64,000 nt of DNA from Rhodospirillaceae bacterium (GCA_018666155.1 JABJAH010000023.1:1-64000); one strand, 5' to 3'. Positions 41,262 to 50,337 are shown, numbered from the stretch's first letter. The notes: generated by a model not told the origin, from the sequence alone. A program made the numbers and translations.

Positions 41262-42872
41262 CTATATGTTGGCGAAGAAATCGTTGCCCTTGTCGTCGAC
41301 GATAATAAAGGCTGGGAAATTCTCGACTTCGATACGCCAGATCGCTTCCATGCCAAGCTCTGGATATTCCAGAACCTCGACCTTTCTAATGGAGTCCTGT
41401 GCAAGTTTTGCCGCGGCTCCACCGATTGAGCCCAAGTAAAAGCCACCGTGTTCGTTACAGGCCGTTGTGACTTGCTTAGACCGGTTGCCTTTGGCCAGCA
41501 TGACCATGGATCCGCCGTTTGCTTGTAGGAGGTCGACATAGGAGTCCATGCGTCCGGCCGTCGTTGGACCGAAAGACCCAGACGCCATACCGTCAGGCGT
41601 TTTTGCCGGACCAGCGTAATACACCGGGTGATTCTTCATGTAATCCGGAAGACCATCGCCGGCATCCAGGCGCTCTTTCAATTTGGCGTGAGCAATGTCG
41701 CGGGCGACGATCATTGGGCCCGTCAAGGATACCCGTGTCTTGATTGGGTACTTGCTGAGTTCGGCTCTGATTTCTGCCATCGGTTTGTTGAGATCAATGT
41801 TCACCACTTCGCCTGGCATTTTGTCTTCGCGAACGTCCGGCATGTATTGCGCGGGGTTTGTTTCCAGTTGCTCTAGGAAGACGCCCTCTGCGGTGATCTT
41901 TCCTTTGATCTGCCGATCCGCAGAACAGGAGACGCCGATACCGACGGGACAGGATGCGCCATGCCGCGGCAAACGAATCACGCGGACGTCATGGCAATAA
42001 TATTTACCGCCGAATTGCGCGCCAATACCGAGACCGCGCGTAATCTCTAGAACCTGTTGTTCAGCCTCGAGGTCACGAAACGCCTGGCCATGATCGCCGC
42101 CCTGTGTCGGCAAGTCGTCTAGATATCGGGCGGAGGCCAACTTAACCGTTTTCAAATTGGCTTCTGCAGACGTGCCGCCGATGACAATGGCCAAGTGGTA
42201 GGGTGGGCAAGCCGCTGTCCCCAGAGTCTTGATTTCTTCTTCGAAGAAGGTCTTCAAGCCGCCCGGGTTAAGAAGGGCTTTGGTTTTTTGATAGAGGAAC
42301 GTTTTGTTGGCTGAGCCGCCGCCTTTGGCCATGAACAGAAACTTGTAGGCGTCTCCAGTCGTGGCATAGAGGTCGATCTGCGCCGGTAGATTGTTTCCAG
42401 TATTTTTCTCTTCGAACAGAGACACTGGTGAAAGTTGAGAATAGCGCAGGTTCAGATTGGTATAGGCTTCGACGACCCCGGCTGACAAAGCGGCTTCGTC
42501 GCCACCGCCGGTCCAAATCTGTTGGCCTTTCTTGCCCATGATAATGGCGGTGCCGGTGTCCTGGCACATGGGCAGTATCATGCCGGCGGCAATGTTTGCG
42601 TTCTTCAAAAGTTCAAGGGCTACGAAGCGATCATTCGGTGACGCTTCGGGGTCGTCCATGATCGCGCGTAGCTGAGCTAAGTGGCCTGGACGCAAAAGGT
42701 GCGATACGTCCTTAAAGGCCTCGGCCGTAAGCTGCGTTAACGAGGCTGGTTCGACGGCAATAATGGCTTCACCGCGAAAGGTATCGACTGACACACCGTC
42801 ACTGGAGATTTTCCGATATGGTGTTCCGTCATCACTCAACGGGAACATGTCAGAGAAGGCGGCATCAAGCAT
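41262..42872 (-). CDS. Class I fumarate hydratase, [4Fe-4S] type
   Basis: Iron-sulfur fumarase of 536 residues with the alpha and beta parts fused, as in E. coli FumA/FumB. Cluster ligands are C103 (MCQDTGTAI), C222 ([10 protein letters not shown]) and C316 ([13 protein letters not shown]). The C-terminal beta part contains the [20 protein letters not shown] block. This class is oxygen-sensitive, whereas FumC is not, so the pair may secure TCA flux under different oxygen or iron supply; that is inference. A related tartrate or mesaconate hydratase is less likely given the length and motifs. Confidence 0.93.
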   Translation of the reverse strand: MLDAAFSDMFPLSDDGTPYRKISSDGVSVDTFRGEAIIAVEPASLTQLTAEAFKDVSHLLRPGHLAQLRAIMDDPEASPNDRFVALELLKNANIAAGMILPMCQDTGTAIIMGKKGQQIWTGGGDEAALSAGVVEAYTNLNLRYSQLSPVSLFEEKNTGNNLPAQIDLYATTGDAYKFLFMAKGGGSANKTFLYQKTKALLNPGGLKTFFEEEIKTLGTAACPPYHLAIVIGGTSAEANLKTVKLASARYLDDLPTQGGDHGQAFRDLEAEQQVLEITRGLGIGAQFGGKYYCHDVRVIRLPRHGASCPVGIGVSCSADRQIKGKITAEGVFLEQLETNPAQYMPDVREDKMPGEVVNIDLNKPMAEIRAELSKYPIKTRVSLTGPMIVARDIAHAKLKERLDAGDGLPDYMKNHPVYYAGPAKTPDGMASGSFGPTTAGRMDSYVDLLQANGGSMVMLAKGNRSKQVTTACNEHGGFYLGSIGGAAAKLAQDSIRKVEVLEYPELGMEAIWRIEVENFPAFIIVDDKGNDFFANI

Positions 42873-42925
42873 GGCCCTGCGTCCCTATATTGTGTGGGAG
42901 TTGGCTTCCCGGAAGCCGAACTCGA

Positions 42926-43519
42926 TTACTTCTTTCTAAAAGCGTCGAGGGTGACCACCTTACTCGACTCGTCCTCGTCGCTCACGTCTGCGTCGGGCTC
43001 GTCGGATTGGGTTGAGTCATTGCGTGCCCGTCGGTTGGTTTTGAGCTTTTGCGTTACGACGGCATTGTCGATTGGTGGCATGTCAAAATCGTCGTCTTCG
43101 TCGAACTCGTCGTCATCCAGGTCCGCATCGTCTTCATCTTCAAACTCGACATGGAATTGCAGGCCGAATTTTGCGTGAGGGTCAGCAAATGCCGTTACCG
43201 CAGCAAAGGGGATGTGGAGTGGCTGACCGGCGCCGTTAAAGCTCAGTGTTATATCAAAGCTGTCTTCTTCTACGTTCAAATCCCAAAACTGATGCTGCAG
43301 GACGATAGTCATTTCACTGGGATGCATCGCGTGCAAAGAGTCGGCGATGCGAACGCCCGGGAATGTGGTGTCAAAGGTGACATAGAAATGGTGCGCACCA
43401 GGCAGTCCCTGCAGCTGGGTGATTTCCAGCGCTTGACGCAGCACGCCGCGCAGGGCGTCCTCCACCATTCGCTCGTAGATCAGTGTTGTTACTGTCGGTT
43501 CGGTCACGGGCACAGTCAT
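42926..43519 (-). CDS. sspB: SspB-family ClpXP adaptor, alphaproteobacterial type
   Basis: Adaptor that delivers ssrA-tagged peptides to ClpXP. The folded substrate-binding domain covers about residues 10-125 (LPGAHHFYVTFDTTFPGVRI and MTIVLQHQFWDLNV). It is followed by a very acidic linker (EDEDDADLDDDEFDEDDDFD, about residues 127-146) and a C-terminal VVTLDAFRKK, the likely ClpX-binding tail. Its gene lies directly downstream of ssrA on the same strand. The ATG at 43519 comes only 8 bases after the T-run of the ssrA terminator and has no ribosome site, so its expression is unusual. A GTG at 43513 is an alternative start. Confidence 0.9.
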   Translation of the reverse strand: MTVPVTEPTVTTLIYERMVEDALRGVLRQALEITQLQGLPGAHHFYVTFDTTFPGVRIADSLHAMHPSEMTIVLQHQFWDLNVEEDSFDITLSFNGAGQPLHIPFAAVTAFADPHAKFGLQFHVEFEDEDDADLDDDEFDEDDDFDMPPIDNAVVTQKLKTNRRARNDSTQSDEPDADVSDEDESSKVVTLDAFRKK

Positions 43520-43527
43520 GTCATAGG

Positions 43528-43575
43528 AAAAAAGAATCGAACCCCATTTTGGCGGTCCAATCCATGGGGTTCAAT
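43528..43575 (-). terminator. Rho-independent terminator of ssrA
   Basis: On the minus strand a 12-bp stem (one T-G wobble) with arms at 43564-43575 and 43536-43547, containing AACCCCAT and ATGGGGTT, is followed within two bases by six T (43533-43528). The loop is 16 bases. It lies immediately before the sspB ATG at 43519. Confidence 0.85.
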
Positions 43576-43609
43576 GCCAATACCAGCTTTTTTGGAATGA
43601 TAGTGTTAA

Positions 43610-43903
43610 ATATGCGAGTCGTAGAAAGTGGGGGGCTTCTGTTGCCCGGTGCCCCCCGAACCGCGCTTACCGTCAATTAAGCGGCAGCGGCGTACGCAAC
43701 GTTGTCGTTGGCACTTTTCAAAATGGCCCGATAACGGCGGAACCATGCCGAGCACAGCTACTATCTTTACCACACGCGTCGATCCTGTTTCACCCCCATG
43801 GACGGCCTAATTTTGGCCGGAAATGGTGGAGGTGCCGGGTACTGCCCCCGGGTCCGCAGCGCTTATTTCATAGCAGGTTTAGCACCGTAGTCGCCGAAGC
43901 GAC
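43610..43903 (-). ncRNA. ssrA: tmRNA, circularly permuted two-piece form
   Basis: Rescues stalled ribosomes by tagging nascent chains. The acceptor piece comes first (about 43903-43824): it ends with CCCGGCACCTCCACCA, CCA at 43826-43824. A 26-base spacer with a CGGCC/GGCCG hairpin follows, then the coding piece begins at 43797 with GGGGGTGAAACAGGATCGAC. GGGGGTG pairs with CACCTCC to form the acceptor stem (one G-U). ATAGTAG (43764-43758) pairs with CTGCTAT (43876-43870) for helix P2. The tag frame runs 43712-43677: GCC AAC GAC AAC GTT GCG TAC GCC GCT GCC GCT TAA, giving (A)ANDNVAYAAAA. A GGGGGGC/GCCCCCC stem ends the coding piece; outer boundaries are approximate. Confidence 0.95.
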
Positions 43904-43910
43904 GTAACCA

Positions 43911-43939
43911 ATATAAGGCTTATCGGGAACATTTGCCAT
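43911..43939 (-). promoter_or_regulatory. Candidate ssrA promoter
   Basis: On the minus strand ATGGCA (43939-43934) and TTATAT (43916-43911) are 17 bases apart; shifting by one gives TATATT as the -10. Transcription would begin near 43903, exactly where the acceptor piece hairpin (GTCGC-TTCG-GCGAC) starts. Confidence 0.5.
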
Positions 43940-43964
43940 GTTTAGACAGATTCTTTAGTCAGGG

Positions 43965-43992
43965 TTGTCCCGACAATCAGCCGGTCTATAAA
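43965..43992 (+). promoter_or_regulatory. Candidate thyA promoter, possibly giving a leaderless mRNA
   Basis: TTGTCC (43965-43970) and TATAAA (43987-43992) are 16 bases apart. The thyA ATG starts at 43999, only 7 bases past the -10, where transcription would begin. No ribosome site precedes the ATG. The -35 lies in a small dyad TTGTC-CC-GACAA (43965-43976). Confidence 0.45.
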
Positions 43993-43998
43993 TAGCCA

Positions 43999-44793
43999 AT
44001 GCAGCAATACCTAGAGTTAATGAAGCACGTGCTTGAGACCGGCGCGCAAAAAGGGGACCGCACAGGCACCGGGACGTTGTCGGTGTTTGGCCACCAGATG
44101 CGCTTTGATCTGGCCAAAGGGTTTCCGGTCACCACCACCAAAAAGCTTCACCTGCGCTCGATCATTATTGAGCTCCTTTGGTTTCTGCGTGGTGACACGA
44201 ACGTTGGGTATTTACGCGATAACAAGGTGTCTATCTGGAACGAGTGGGCCGACGAGAACGGCGATCTTGGCCCGGTCTACGGATATCAGTGGCGGTCATG
44301 GCCGGACCCAAAGGGCGGCTCAATCGATCAGATCGAGAAGCTGCTGAATAGCCTAAGACAAAACCCTGATTCGCGCCGTCATATGGTGACGGCCTGGAAC
44401 CCAGCAGATGTCGATTCCATGGCCTTGCCGCCATGTCACTGCCTGTTTCAGTTTTATGTCGCTGATGGAAAGCTGTCTTGCCAGTTGTATCAGCGTAGCG
44501 CTGATATCTTTCTCGGTGTGCCTTTCAACATTGCATCGTACGCGTTGCTGACACTGATGGTTGCTCAGGTTACCGGATATGAGCCCGGGGAATTTGTGCA
44601 TACCTTTGGTGATGCGCACCTCTACTCAAATCACATTGAGCAGGCTAACAAGCAGCTAAGTCGCACGCCAAAAGCTCTACCGGTGATGCGTATTAATCCC
44701 GACGTGACTGATTTATTCTCATTCGAATTTTCAGACTTCACCTTGGAAGGCTATGACCCAGATCCTCATATCTCAGCACCGGTCGCGGTTTAG
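43999..44793 (+). CDS. thyA: Thymidylate synthase ThyA
   Basis: Makes dTMP from dUMP using methylene-tetrahydrofolate. The 264-residue protein has the E. coli length. Catalytic C146 lies in [12 protein letters not shown]; other conserved parts are [29 protein letters not shown] and [20 protein letters not shown]. All functional residues seen are intact. folA follows after 9 bases, so the enzyme that regenerates tetrahydrofolate is cotranscribed. No ribosome site is visible before the ATG. Confidence 0.98.
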   Translation: MQQYLELMKHVLETGAQKGDRTGTGTLSVFGHQMRFDLAKGFPVTTTKKLHLRSIIIELLWFLRGDTNVGYLRDNKVSIWNEWADENGDLGPVYGYQWRSWPDPKGGSIDQIEKLLNSLRQNPDSRRHMVTAWNPADVDSMALPPCHCLFQFYVADGKLSCQLYQRSADIFLGVPFNIASYALLTLMVAQVTGYEPGEFVHTFGDAHLYSNHIEQANKQLSRTPKALPVMRINPDVTDLFSFEFSDFTLEGYDPDPHISAPVAV

Positions 44794-44802
44794 GGGGATG
44801 GC

Positions 44803-45327
44803 GTGAGTGATGCGAAGGTCAAGTTATGCCTGATCATGGCGCGTGCCGAGAACGGCACTATTGGTGCAGACAATGCCCTGCCCTGGCATATTTCGGCCGA
44901 TCTCAAGAATTTTAAACGCCTAACTTTAGGCAAGCCGGTCGTCATGGGCCGCAAAACATTTGAATCAATCGGCAAGCCGCTCAAGGGCCGCGCGAATATC
45001 GTCATAACCCGTCAAAGCGATTGGACCGCAGACGGGGCACTCGTCTGTCACGACATTAAAGATGCCGTCCGAACAGCCAAAGCGCAGGCCGAAAAGGATG
45101 GTGTCGACGAAGTGATGGTGATTGGTGGTGCGGAAATTTACGCCCGTGTTCTAAACGACGCGGATCGGTTTTATCTCACAGAAGTCCATCGTCGCTATGA
45201 GGGCGATGCCTGGTTTACGGCACCGGATAAGACCCAGTGGAAAGAGGTGTCCCGGGAGCGCTACGCGCCGGACGAAGAAGGCGGACCGTCTTACAGCTTC
45301 GTGAGCTACGAACGCCGCAAGGCCTGA
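44803..45327 (+). CDS. folA: Dihydrofolate reductase
   Basis: Reduces dihydrofolate, the by-product of ThyA, to tetrahydrofolate with NADPH. In 174 residues: LIMARAENGTIGADNALPWHI with the WH pair of the Met20 region, VVMGRKTFESIGKPLKGRANIV, and the cofactor-binding VMVIGGAEIYA. The catalytic acid at position about 30 is Asp (HISADLKNFK). The start is GTG at 44803 with GGGGG upstream. It follows thyA closely. The convergent mrp stop lies directly after this gene (45328) with no spacer, so any terminator must lie within coding sequence. Confidence 0.97.
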   Translation: MSDAKVKLCLIMARAENGTIGADNALPWHISADLKNFKRLTLGKPVVMGRKTFESIGKPLKGRANIVITRQSDWTADGALVCHDIKDAVRTAKAQAEKDGVDEVMVIGGAEIYARVLNDADRFYLTEVHRRYEGDAWFTAPDKTQWKEVSRERYAPDEEGGPSYSFVSYERRKA

Positions 45328-46428
45328 TTAAGCACCCATGGAAATCGTTGGTGCAGGTTTTACGGTGCCATCGGCAAGTTTGGCCGCAATCTTTTCTGCA
45401 ATTTCGACATAGGCCTTGGCGTGAGGGCTATCCGGATCGGCAGCAACAATGGGTGTGCCGCTGTCCGAGGTCTCGCGGATTTTAATATCCAACGGAATGC
45501 CGCCGAGAAAATCAGTCTCCAACTCGCGGGCGGTTTTTTCTGCGCCGCCCGTGCTGAAGATGTCTTCGCGATGTCCACAGGAAGGGCAGATGTAGTGGCT
45601 CATATTTTCGATCATGCCAAGGATCGGAACCTCTACCCGGCGAAACATGTTGAGGCCTTTGCGCGCGTCTAGCAGGGCAATGTCCTGAGGTGTTGATACG
45701 ATGACAGCGCCGGCGAGGGGAACCCGCTGCGACATGGTCAATTGGGTGTCGCCGGTGCCTGGTGGCATATCGACGACCATGACATCAATGTCTCCCCATT
45801 CGACATCTTTAAGCATCTGCTCAAGCGCCCCCATGACCATGGGGCCGCGCCAGATCACAGGATTGTCTTCAGCGATCATGAAGCCGATGGACATGACTTT
45901 GACGCCGTGGTTTTCCAACGGATGGACTTTGGTCCCGTCTGAATGTGGTTTCTTTCCAGCGAGACCAAGCATGCGCGGCATTGAAGGACCGAAGATATCA
46001 GCATCGAACAGGGCAACGCTTTTCCCTAATTTGGCCAGCGCAACCGCTATATTGGCCGCCGTTGTCGATTTACCGACTCCGCCTTTGCCTGACGCGATAG
46101 CGACAATGGATTTTATGCCGGGCAGGGCAAGTTGCTCTCGGCCGCCTCCGCCTTTCGCCTGTGGACTGGGTGCCGCCTTCTTTTCGGCGGTGAGAACCAC
46201 TGTGGCAGAGAGCACGCCGGGGAGCTCGTAAACGGCTTTTTCCGCCTGGGCCCGCACAGGCTCAAGCTTTGGGCCCAGATCGGGAGGCACTTCTAGGGCG
46301 AATGCGACGTGGCCATCTTTAATGACAACATCCTGCACCCAGCCGCGGGCAGCGACATCAAGACCACCTGTGCCTGAATCCACGCCACGTAACGCATCGA
46401 GAACTTGCTCCTTGGTGACTTGGGTCAC
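45328..46428 (-). CDS. apbC: Mrp/ApbC-type iron-sulfur cluster carrier ATPase
   Basis: P-loop ATPase that binds and transfers Fe-S clusters. In 366 residues: an N-terminal MIP18/DUF59 domain (about 5-85), a Lys/Pro linker, then the deviant Walker A SGKGGVGKSTTAANIAVALA and the cluster-binding CPSC (ICPSCGHRED). Typical of proteobacterial Mrp. Its reported targets include iron-sulfur enzymes; a [4Fe-4S] fumarase in this window would be one possible client, but that is speculation. It is divergent from hflK, convergent with folA. Confidence 0.95.
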   Translation of the reverse strand: MTQVTKEQVLDALRGVDSGTGGLDVAARGWVQDVVIKDGHVAFALEVPPDLGPKLEPVRAQAEKAVYELPGVLSATVVLTAEKKAAPSPQAKGGGGREQLALPGIKSIVAIASGKGGVGKSTTAANIAVALAKLGKSVALFDADIFGPSMPRMLGLAGKKPHSDGTKVHPLENHGVKVMSIGFMIAEDNPVIWRGPMVMGALEQMLKDVEWGDIDVMVVDMPPGTGDTQLTMSQRVPLAGAVIVSTPQDIALLDARKGLNMFRRVEVPILGMIENMSHYICPSCGHREDIFSTGGAEKTARELETDFLGGIPLDIKIRETSDSGTPIVAADPDSPHAKAYVEIAEKIAAKLADGTVKPAPTISMGA

Positions 46429-46502
46429 TCTTGAAACCTCCGCTAAGACTGCCGATATCGAGAAAGCGACCTAAATGGCCTTAGACATGGACTGGGGTTG
46501 CG

Positions 46503-46531
46503 TTGCGCCACCCCGGTACATGTCATATAAG
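46503..46531 (+). promoter_or_regulatory. Candidate hflKC promoter
   Basis: TTGCGC (46503-46508) and TATAAG (46526-46531) are separated by 17 bases in the mrp/hflK divergent region, predicting a leader of about 58 bases before the hflK GTG. Confidence 0.4.
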
Positions 46532-46595
46532 GCCGGGACACTTGAATTTCGGTTGCCATAGTTGCGGCGACCGCTCGGAAGGAAGGGATACTCCA

Positions 46596-47714
46596 GTGTT
46601 CTGGAAACAACAAGGTAGCGGTCCATGGGGCGGCGGTGGCTCCGGTGGCGGGCGAAATGGCGGCGGCGGTGGCGGAGGTGGTTCCTGGAGCGGTGGTGGT
46701 GAACCCCCGCCCGACTTAGAGGAACTTCTCAGGCGCAGCCAGGACCGGGTGAAGCAGTTTATGCCCGGCGGTATGGGCTCGGCACGCGGCATCATGATTA
46801 TTGTCGCGCTGTTCTTGTTTTTCTGGGGTGCGAGCGGTTTCTATCGCGTGCAGCCGGACGAGCAAGGCGTTGAGTTGCTGTTTGGGCGCTATGTAAAAAC
46901 CACTGAGCCGGGACTGAATTATTGGTTCCCGACGCCCATTGGTGAAGTTCAGACACCGAAAGTCACGCTGACAAATCAGATCACGATTGGCTTTCGCGGT
47001 GTTCCGAATACCACCAACCAGCGTGATGTGCCCCAAGAGAGTCTGATGTTGACCGGTGATGAGAACATCGTCGACGTCGACTTCGTCGTGCAATGGCGTA
47101 TTCGTGACGCCGGGGATTTTCTATTCAATATTCGGGCGCCTGAGCAGACCGTTAAGTTAGCTGCCGAGAGTTCGATGAGAGAAGTCGTTGGCCAGAACAC
47201 CCTCGACTTTGTCACCACTGGTGGCCGTGAAGTTGTCGGACAAACCGCGCAGACCGTGCTGCAAGAAATTCTTGATAGTTATGGGGCTGGCATCAGCATT
47301 CTTGAAATACGAGTACAGGGTGCGAACCCACCTCCGGAAGTGATTGACGCGTTCAACGATGTTCAGCGGGCCAACCAGGACCAAGAGCGTTTACGCAACG
47401 AAGCCACAGCCTATCGCAACGACATTGTTCCAAGGGCGAAGGGTGAGGCCTCTCGGATGATCGAAAATGCTTCTGCTGAAAAAGAGAAGCTTATTCGTGA
47501 AGCCCAGGGTCAGGCTCAGCGTTTCGATGATTTTTATCAAACGTACAAGAATGACAAAGATGTGACCGCGCGGCGGTTGTATTTGGAAACAATGCAAGAA
47601 GTTTATAGCCGATCCGACAAGGTCATCATGGATGACAACGGTCAAGGCAATGGCGTTGTGCCCTATCTGCCGCTCAATGAGTTAGGTAGAAATCGGTCAC
47701 GGGGAGACAACTAA
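46596..47714 (+). CDS. hflK: FtsH protease modulator HflK
   Basis: SPFH/prohibitin-domain inner-membrane protein that forms the HflKC cage around FtsH. The N-terminus is strongly Gly-rich (about residues 6-35), followed by one membrane helix (IMIIVALFLFFWGASGFY) and the SPFH domain (VQPDEQGVELLFGRYVKT...). The C-terminal half has coiled-coil helices (DQERLRNEATAYRNDIVPRA). I placed the start at the GTG at 46596 (VFWKQQGSGPWGGGG) with GGAAGG 9 bases upstream, giving 372 residues; the frame is open to 46503, but those codons overlap the promoter and lack family features. Stop and hflC start overlap (TAATG). Confidence 0.95.
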   Translation: MFWKQQGSGPWGGGGSGGGRNGGGGGGGGSWSGGGEPPPDLEELLRRSQDRVKQFMPGGMGSARGIMIIVALFLFFWGASGFYRVQPDEQGVELLFGRYVKTTEPGLNYWFPTPIGEVQTPKVTLTNQITIGFRGVPNTTNQRDVPQESLMLTGDENIVDVDFVVQWRIRDAGDFLFNIRAPEQTVKLAAESSMREVVGQNTLDFVTTGGREVVGQTAQTVLQEILDSYGAGISILEIRVQGANPPPEVIDAFNDVQRANQDQERLRNEATAYRNDIVPRAKGEASRMIENASAEKEKLIREAQGQAQRFDDFYQTYKNDKDVTARRLYLETMQEVYSRSDKVIMDDNGQGNGVVPYLPLNELGRNRSRGDN

Positions 47715-48586
47715 TGAAATCGGGTAAATTACTCGCGTTCGGCGTAATTGTACTGGTCGGCGCTATTGCGCTCACCGGAACGCTCTTCACCGTTCACCAA
47801 ACACAGCAAGCAATTGTATTGCAACTTGGCGAGACTAAACGAGTCATCGTCGAGCCTGGTCTTCATTACAAAGTTCCGCTGCTACAGAACGTCATCTATT
47901 ACGACAATCGAGTGCTTGATCTGGATCCGCCGAGTCAAGAAATGCCGCTGGTCAATCAGTTGCGTATTATCGTTGACGCGTTTGCCCGATACCGCATTGT
48001 CGACCCGCTTAAGTTCTATCAAGCTGTGCGCACCGAAATCGGATTCCGTGATCGTTTTGGAACAATTCTGAACGGTAGCGTGCGGGATGCTCTCGGCCAG
48101 GCAGAACTGGCAGACTTGCTCACCAAGAAACGCGTCGAGGTGATGCAAGAAATTATCCTTGGTGTTAGTCGGCGCGAAAGCGAGTTCGGTATCGAAGTGG
48201 TCGATGTCCGTATTGGCCGTACCGACCTTCCGCCGGAGACCAGCCAGTCCGTGTACAACCGCATGCGATCAGACCGTATCGCAACGGCCGCGTTATTGCG
48301 CGGGCAGGGGCAAGAAACCAAGGCACGCATTGAAGCCGAGGCGGATCGTGAGAGAACGATCATTCTCGCTGATGCGGAGCGGGAAGCTCAGATTCAATTG
48401 GGCCAGGGCGAGGCTGAAAGTCGCCGCGCTCTTAACGAGGTTCACGGCAAAGACCCTGAGTTTTATGCGTTTATGCGATCCATGGAGGCCTATCGCGGCT
48501 CTCTCAATGAAGGCACAACCATGATTCTCAATCCGGAGTCAGAATTTTTCCGGTACTTTGACGCCCTGCCTGCTGCACGTGACTAG
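47714..48586 (+). CDS. hflC: FtsH protease modulator HflC
   Basis: Partner of HflK in the HflKC-FtsH complex. The 290-residue protein has an uncleaved signal-anchor (LLAFGVIVLVGAIALTGTLF) and an SPFH domain (QQAIVLQLGETKRVIVEPGLHYKVPLLQ), followed by a long charged coiled coil (RIEAEADRERTIILADAERE). Its ATG overlaps the hflK stop by one base, so translation is coupled and the two subunits should be made in equal amounts. degP follows 171 bases downstream. Confidence 0.96.
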   Translation: MKSGKLLAFGVIVLVGAIALTGTLFTVHQTQQAIVLQLGETKRVIVEPGLHYKVPLLQNVIYYDNRVLDLDPPSQEMPLVNQLRIIVDAFARYRIVDPLKFYQAVRTEIGFRDRFGTILNGSVRDALGQAELADLLTKKRVEVMQEIILGVSRRESEFGIEVVDVRIGRTDLPPETSQSVYNRMRSDRIATAALLRGQGQETKARIEAEADRERTIILADAEREAQIQLGQGEAESRRALNEVHGKDPEFYAFMRSMEAYRGSLNEGTTMILNPESEFFRYFDALPAARD

Positions 48587-48598
48587 GCCGCTCGAAAT

Positions 48599-48623
48599 GG
48601 GGGCGGTTCACTAGATCGCCTCC
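48599..48623 (+). terminator. Weak candidate terminator or attenuator after hflC
   Basis: GGGGGCG and CGCCTCC form a 7-bp stem (one G-U) with an 11-base loop 12 bases past the hflC stop. The following bases (CGTTGGGTTTAAATT) are only moderately T-rich, so it may reduce but not stop transcription into degP. Confidence 0.25.
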
Positions 48624-48757
48624 CGTTGGGTTTAAATTACGAAGCTGACAGAAAACGGCCGTGCGCCGTCGACTGTGTTGTTGAGCACCCTCATTTCCGA
48701 CAAGAATGGTCTTTAAGGCATCGAGGACAGCCACGTTAAACCAAAGGAGGCCCATAA

Positions 48758-50308
48758 ATGGCCCGCACTGCTTCCCTTTCCACACCCGATAATGCGTCGG
48801 GGTCTAACGTCATCGCGTTGTGGGGTGCCGCTGTTGGTATAGCCCTCGTACTGGTTCTATTCCCTCAGATTGCTGACGCTCAGCGTGTTCCCCAGACATT
48901 TGCCGACGTTGTAGAAGACGTTATTCCTGCGGTGGTCAATGTGTCGACCACGCAGCTTGTTGAGCAACGTAGCCGCAATCGCGGCGGGCGGAACTTGCCG
49001 CAGATGCCACGCGGCGGCCCTTTGGAAGACATGTTCAAAGACTTCCTTGAGCAATTTGGTGATCAAGTGCCGCAAGGACCCGGTGGCGAAGGCGACAATG
49101 ATCGTCCTAAGCGGCGCGCCTCATCTTTAGGGTCCGGGTTTATTATTGAAGCCGATGGTCTTGTGGTCACGAACAACCACGTCATCGAGAATGCTGACGA
49201 AATCAGCGTCATTCTCGCCGACAACACAATTCTGAAAGCAACGGTTATTGGCCGTGATCCGAAAGTTGATCTCGCCCTTCTCAAAGTAGAAGCCGATCGT
49301 CCATTGCCCACTGTGAAGTGGGGCGATTCCGACAAGATGCGCGTCGGTGATTGGTCCGTCGCCATCGGCAATCCGTTCGGCATTGGGGTTACTGTAACCG
49401 CCGGTATTGTCTCTGCGCGGTCCCGTCAGCTGAGCAACGGCAACGCCTATGACGACTACATCCAAACAGATGCAGCGATTAATCGCGGCAACTCGGGTGG
49501 ACCGCTCATCAATATGAAAGGTGAGGTCATCGGCATCAATACAGCGATTTTTTCGCCGACTGGTGCCAGTGTTGGGATCGGATTTGCTTCACCGTCAAAC
49601 TTGGCGCAATCGATTATCAATGACCTCAATGAGTTTGGTCGGACCCGGCGCGGTTGGCTGGGCGTTAAAATTCAGACTGTGACACCAGAAATTGCGGAGA
49701 GCCTCGGTCTTGATAAGGCCCGCGGCGCCCTTGTCGCAGAATTGGTTGAAGACAGCCCGGCAGAAAAAGCTGGGGTTGAAGCGAGTGACGTGATCCTGGC
49801 TTTTGACGGCAAACCTGTTGATGAAATGCGGCATCTCCCTCTGATCGTTGCCGAGACCGACATTGATAAACGCGTCAAGGTAACTGTCTGGCGAAACGGC
49901 AAGGAAAAGAGCCTCAACGTTCGTATCGCTGAGCTCGATGAAGAGGACGTGCAAGTCGCTTCCCGGTCTGATTCAAGTTCAAGTAATGGCGAACCGGATC
50001 GTAAGGAGATTGATGAGCTCGGCCTAACGGTCGCTGAACTGACGTCCGATATTCGCTCACAATATGATCTGCCCGACGAGATTACGGGGCTGGTGATTGT
50101 GGATGTTGACGGTGACAGCGATGCTGCGGAAAAAGGTCTGCGCCGCGGAGACATCATTGCCGAAGTTCAACAAACCCCAGTTGAGACGGCTGCCGAAGCG
50201 GAGAAGGTTATTGCCGACGCCCGCAAGAAAGATCGGACCGTCGTACTGCTGCGTATCCAGTCTGGCGAAGACTTTCGTCTTGTCCCCGTTAGAATTGGTG
50301 AAAGCTAA
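48758..50308 (+). CDS. degP: Do-family serine endoprotease DegP/HtrA
   Basis: Periplasmic protease and chaperone for misfolded envelope proteins. N-terminal hydrophobic segment (residues 18-38) ending in ADA-Q is a signal peptide or anchor. The protease domain has the triad H141 (TNNHVIE), D171 (KVDLALL) and S246 (GNSGGP). Two PDZ domains follow (about 300-395 and 420-510), giving 516 residues. A Gly/Arg-rich insert with Met lies at about 70-115 (LA loop region). The ATG has a strong ribosome site (AAAGGAGG). Downstream of hflKC, forming an envelope quality-control group, as in other alphaproteobacteria. Confidence 0.96.
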   Translation: MARTASLSTPDNASGSNVIALWGAAVGIALVLVLFPQIADAQRVPQTFADVVEDVIPAVVNVSTTQLVEQRSRNRGGRNLPQMPRGGPLEDMFKDFLEQFGDQVPQGPGGEGDNDRPKRRASSLGSGFIIEADGLVVTNNHVIENADEISVILADNTILKATVIGRDPKVDLALLKVEADRPLPTVKWGDSDKMRVGDWSVAIGNPFGIGVTVTAGIVSARSRQLSNGNAYDDYIQTDAAINRGNSGGPLINMKGEVIGINTAIFSPTGASVGIGFASPSNLAQSIINDLNEFGRTRRGWLGVKIQTVTPEIAESLGLDKARGALVAELVEDSPAEKAGVEASDVILAFDGKPVDEMRHLPLIVAETDIDKRVKVTVWRNGKEKSLNVRIAELDEEDVQVASRSDSSSSNGEPDRKEIDELGLTVAELTSDIRSQYDLPDEITGLVIVDVDGDSDAAEKGLRRGDIIAEVQQTPVETAAEAEKVIADARKKDRTVVLLRIQSGEDFRLVPVRIGES

Positions 50309-50337
50309 ATCGTTCTCGTCAATCGCAAGGGCAAACG

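Noticed and set aside
43483..43810. Short plus-strand frames between sspB and thyA
   Set aside because: They overlap the permuted ssrA and its terminator and show no coding character.
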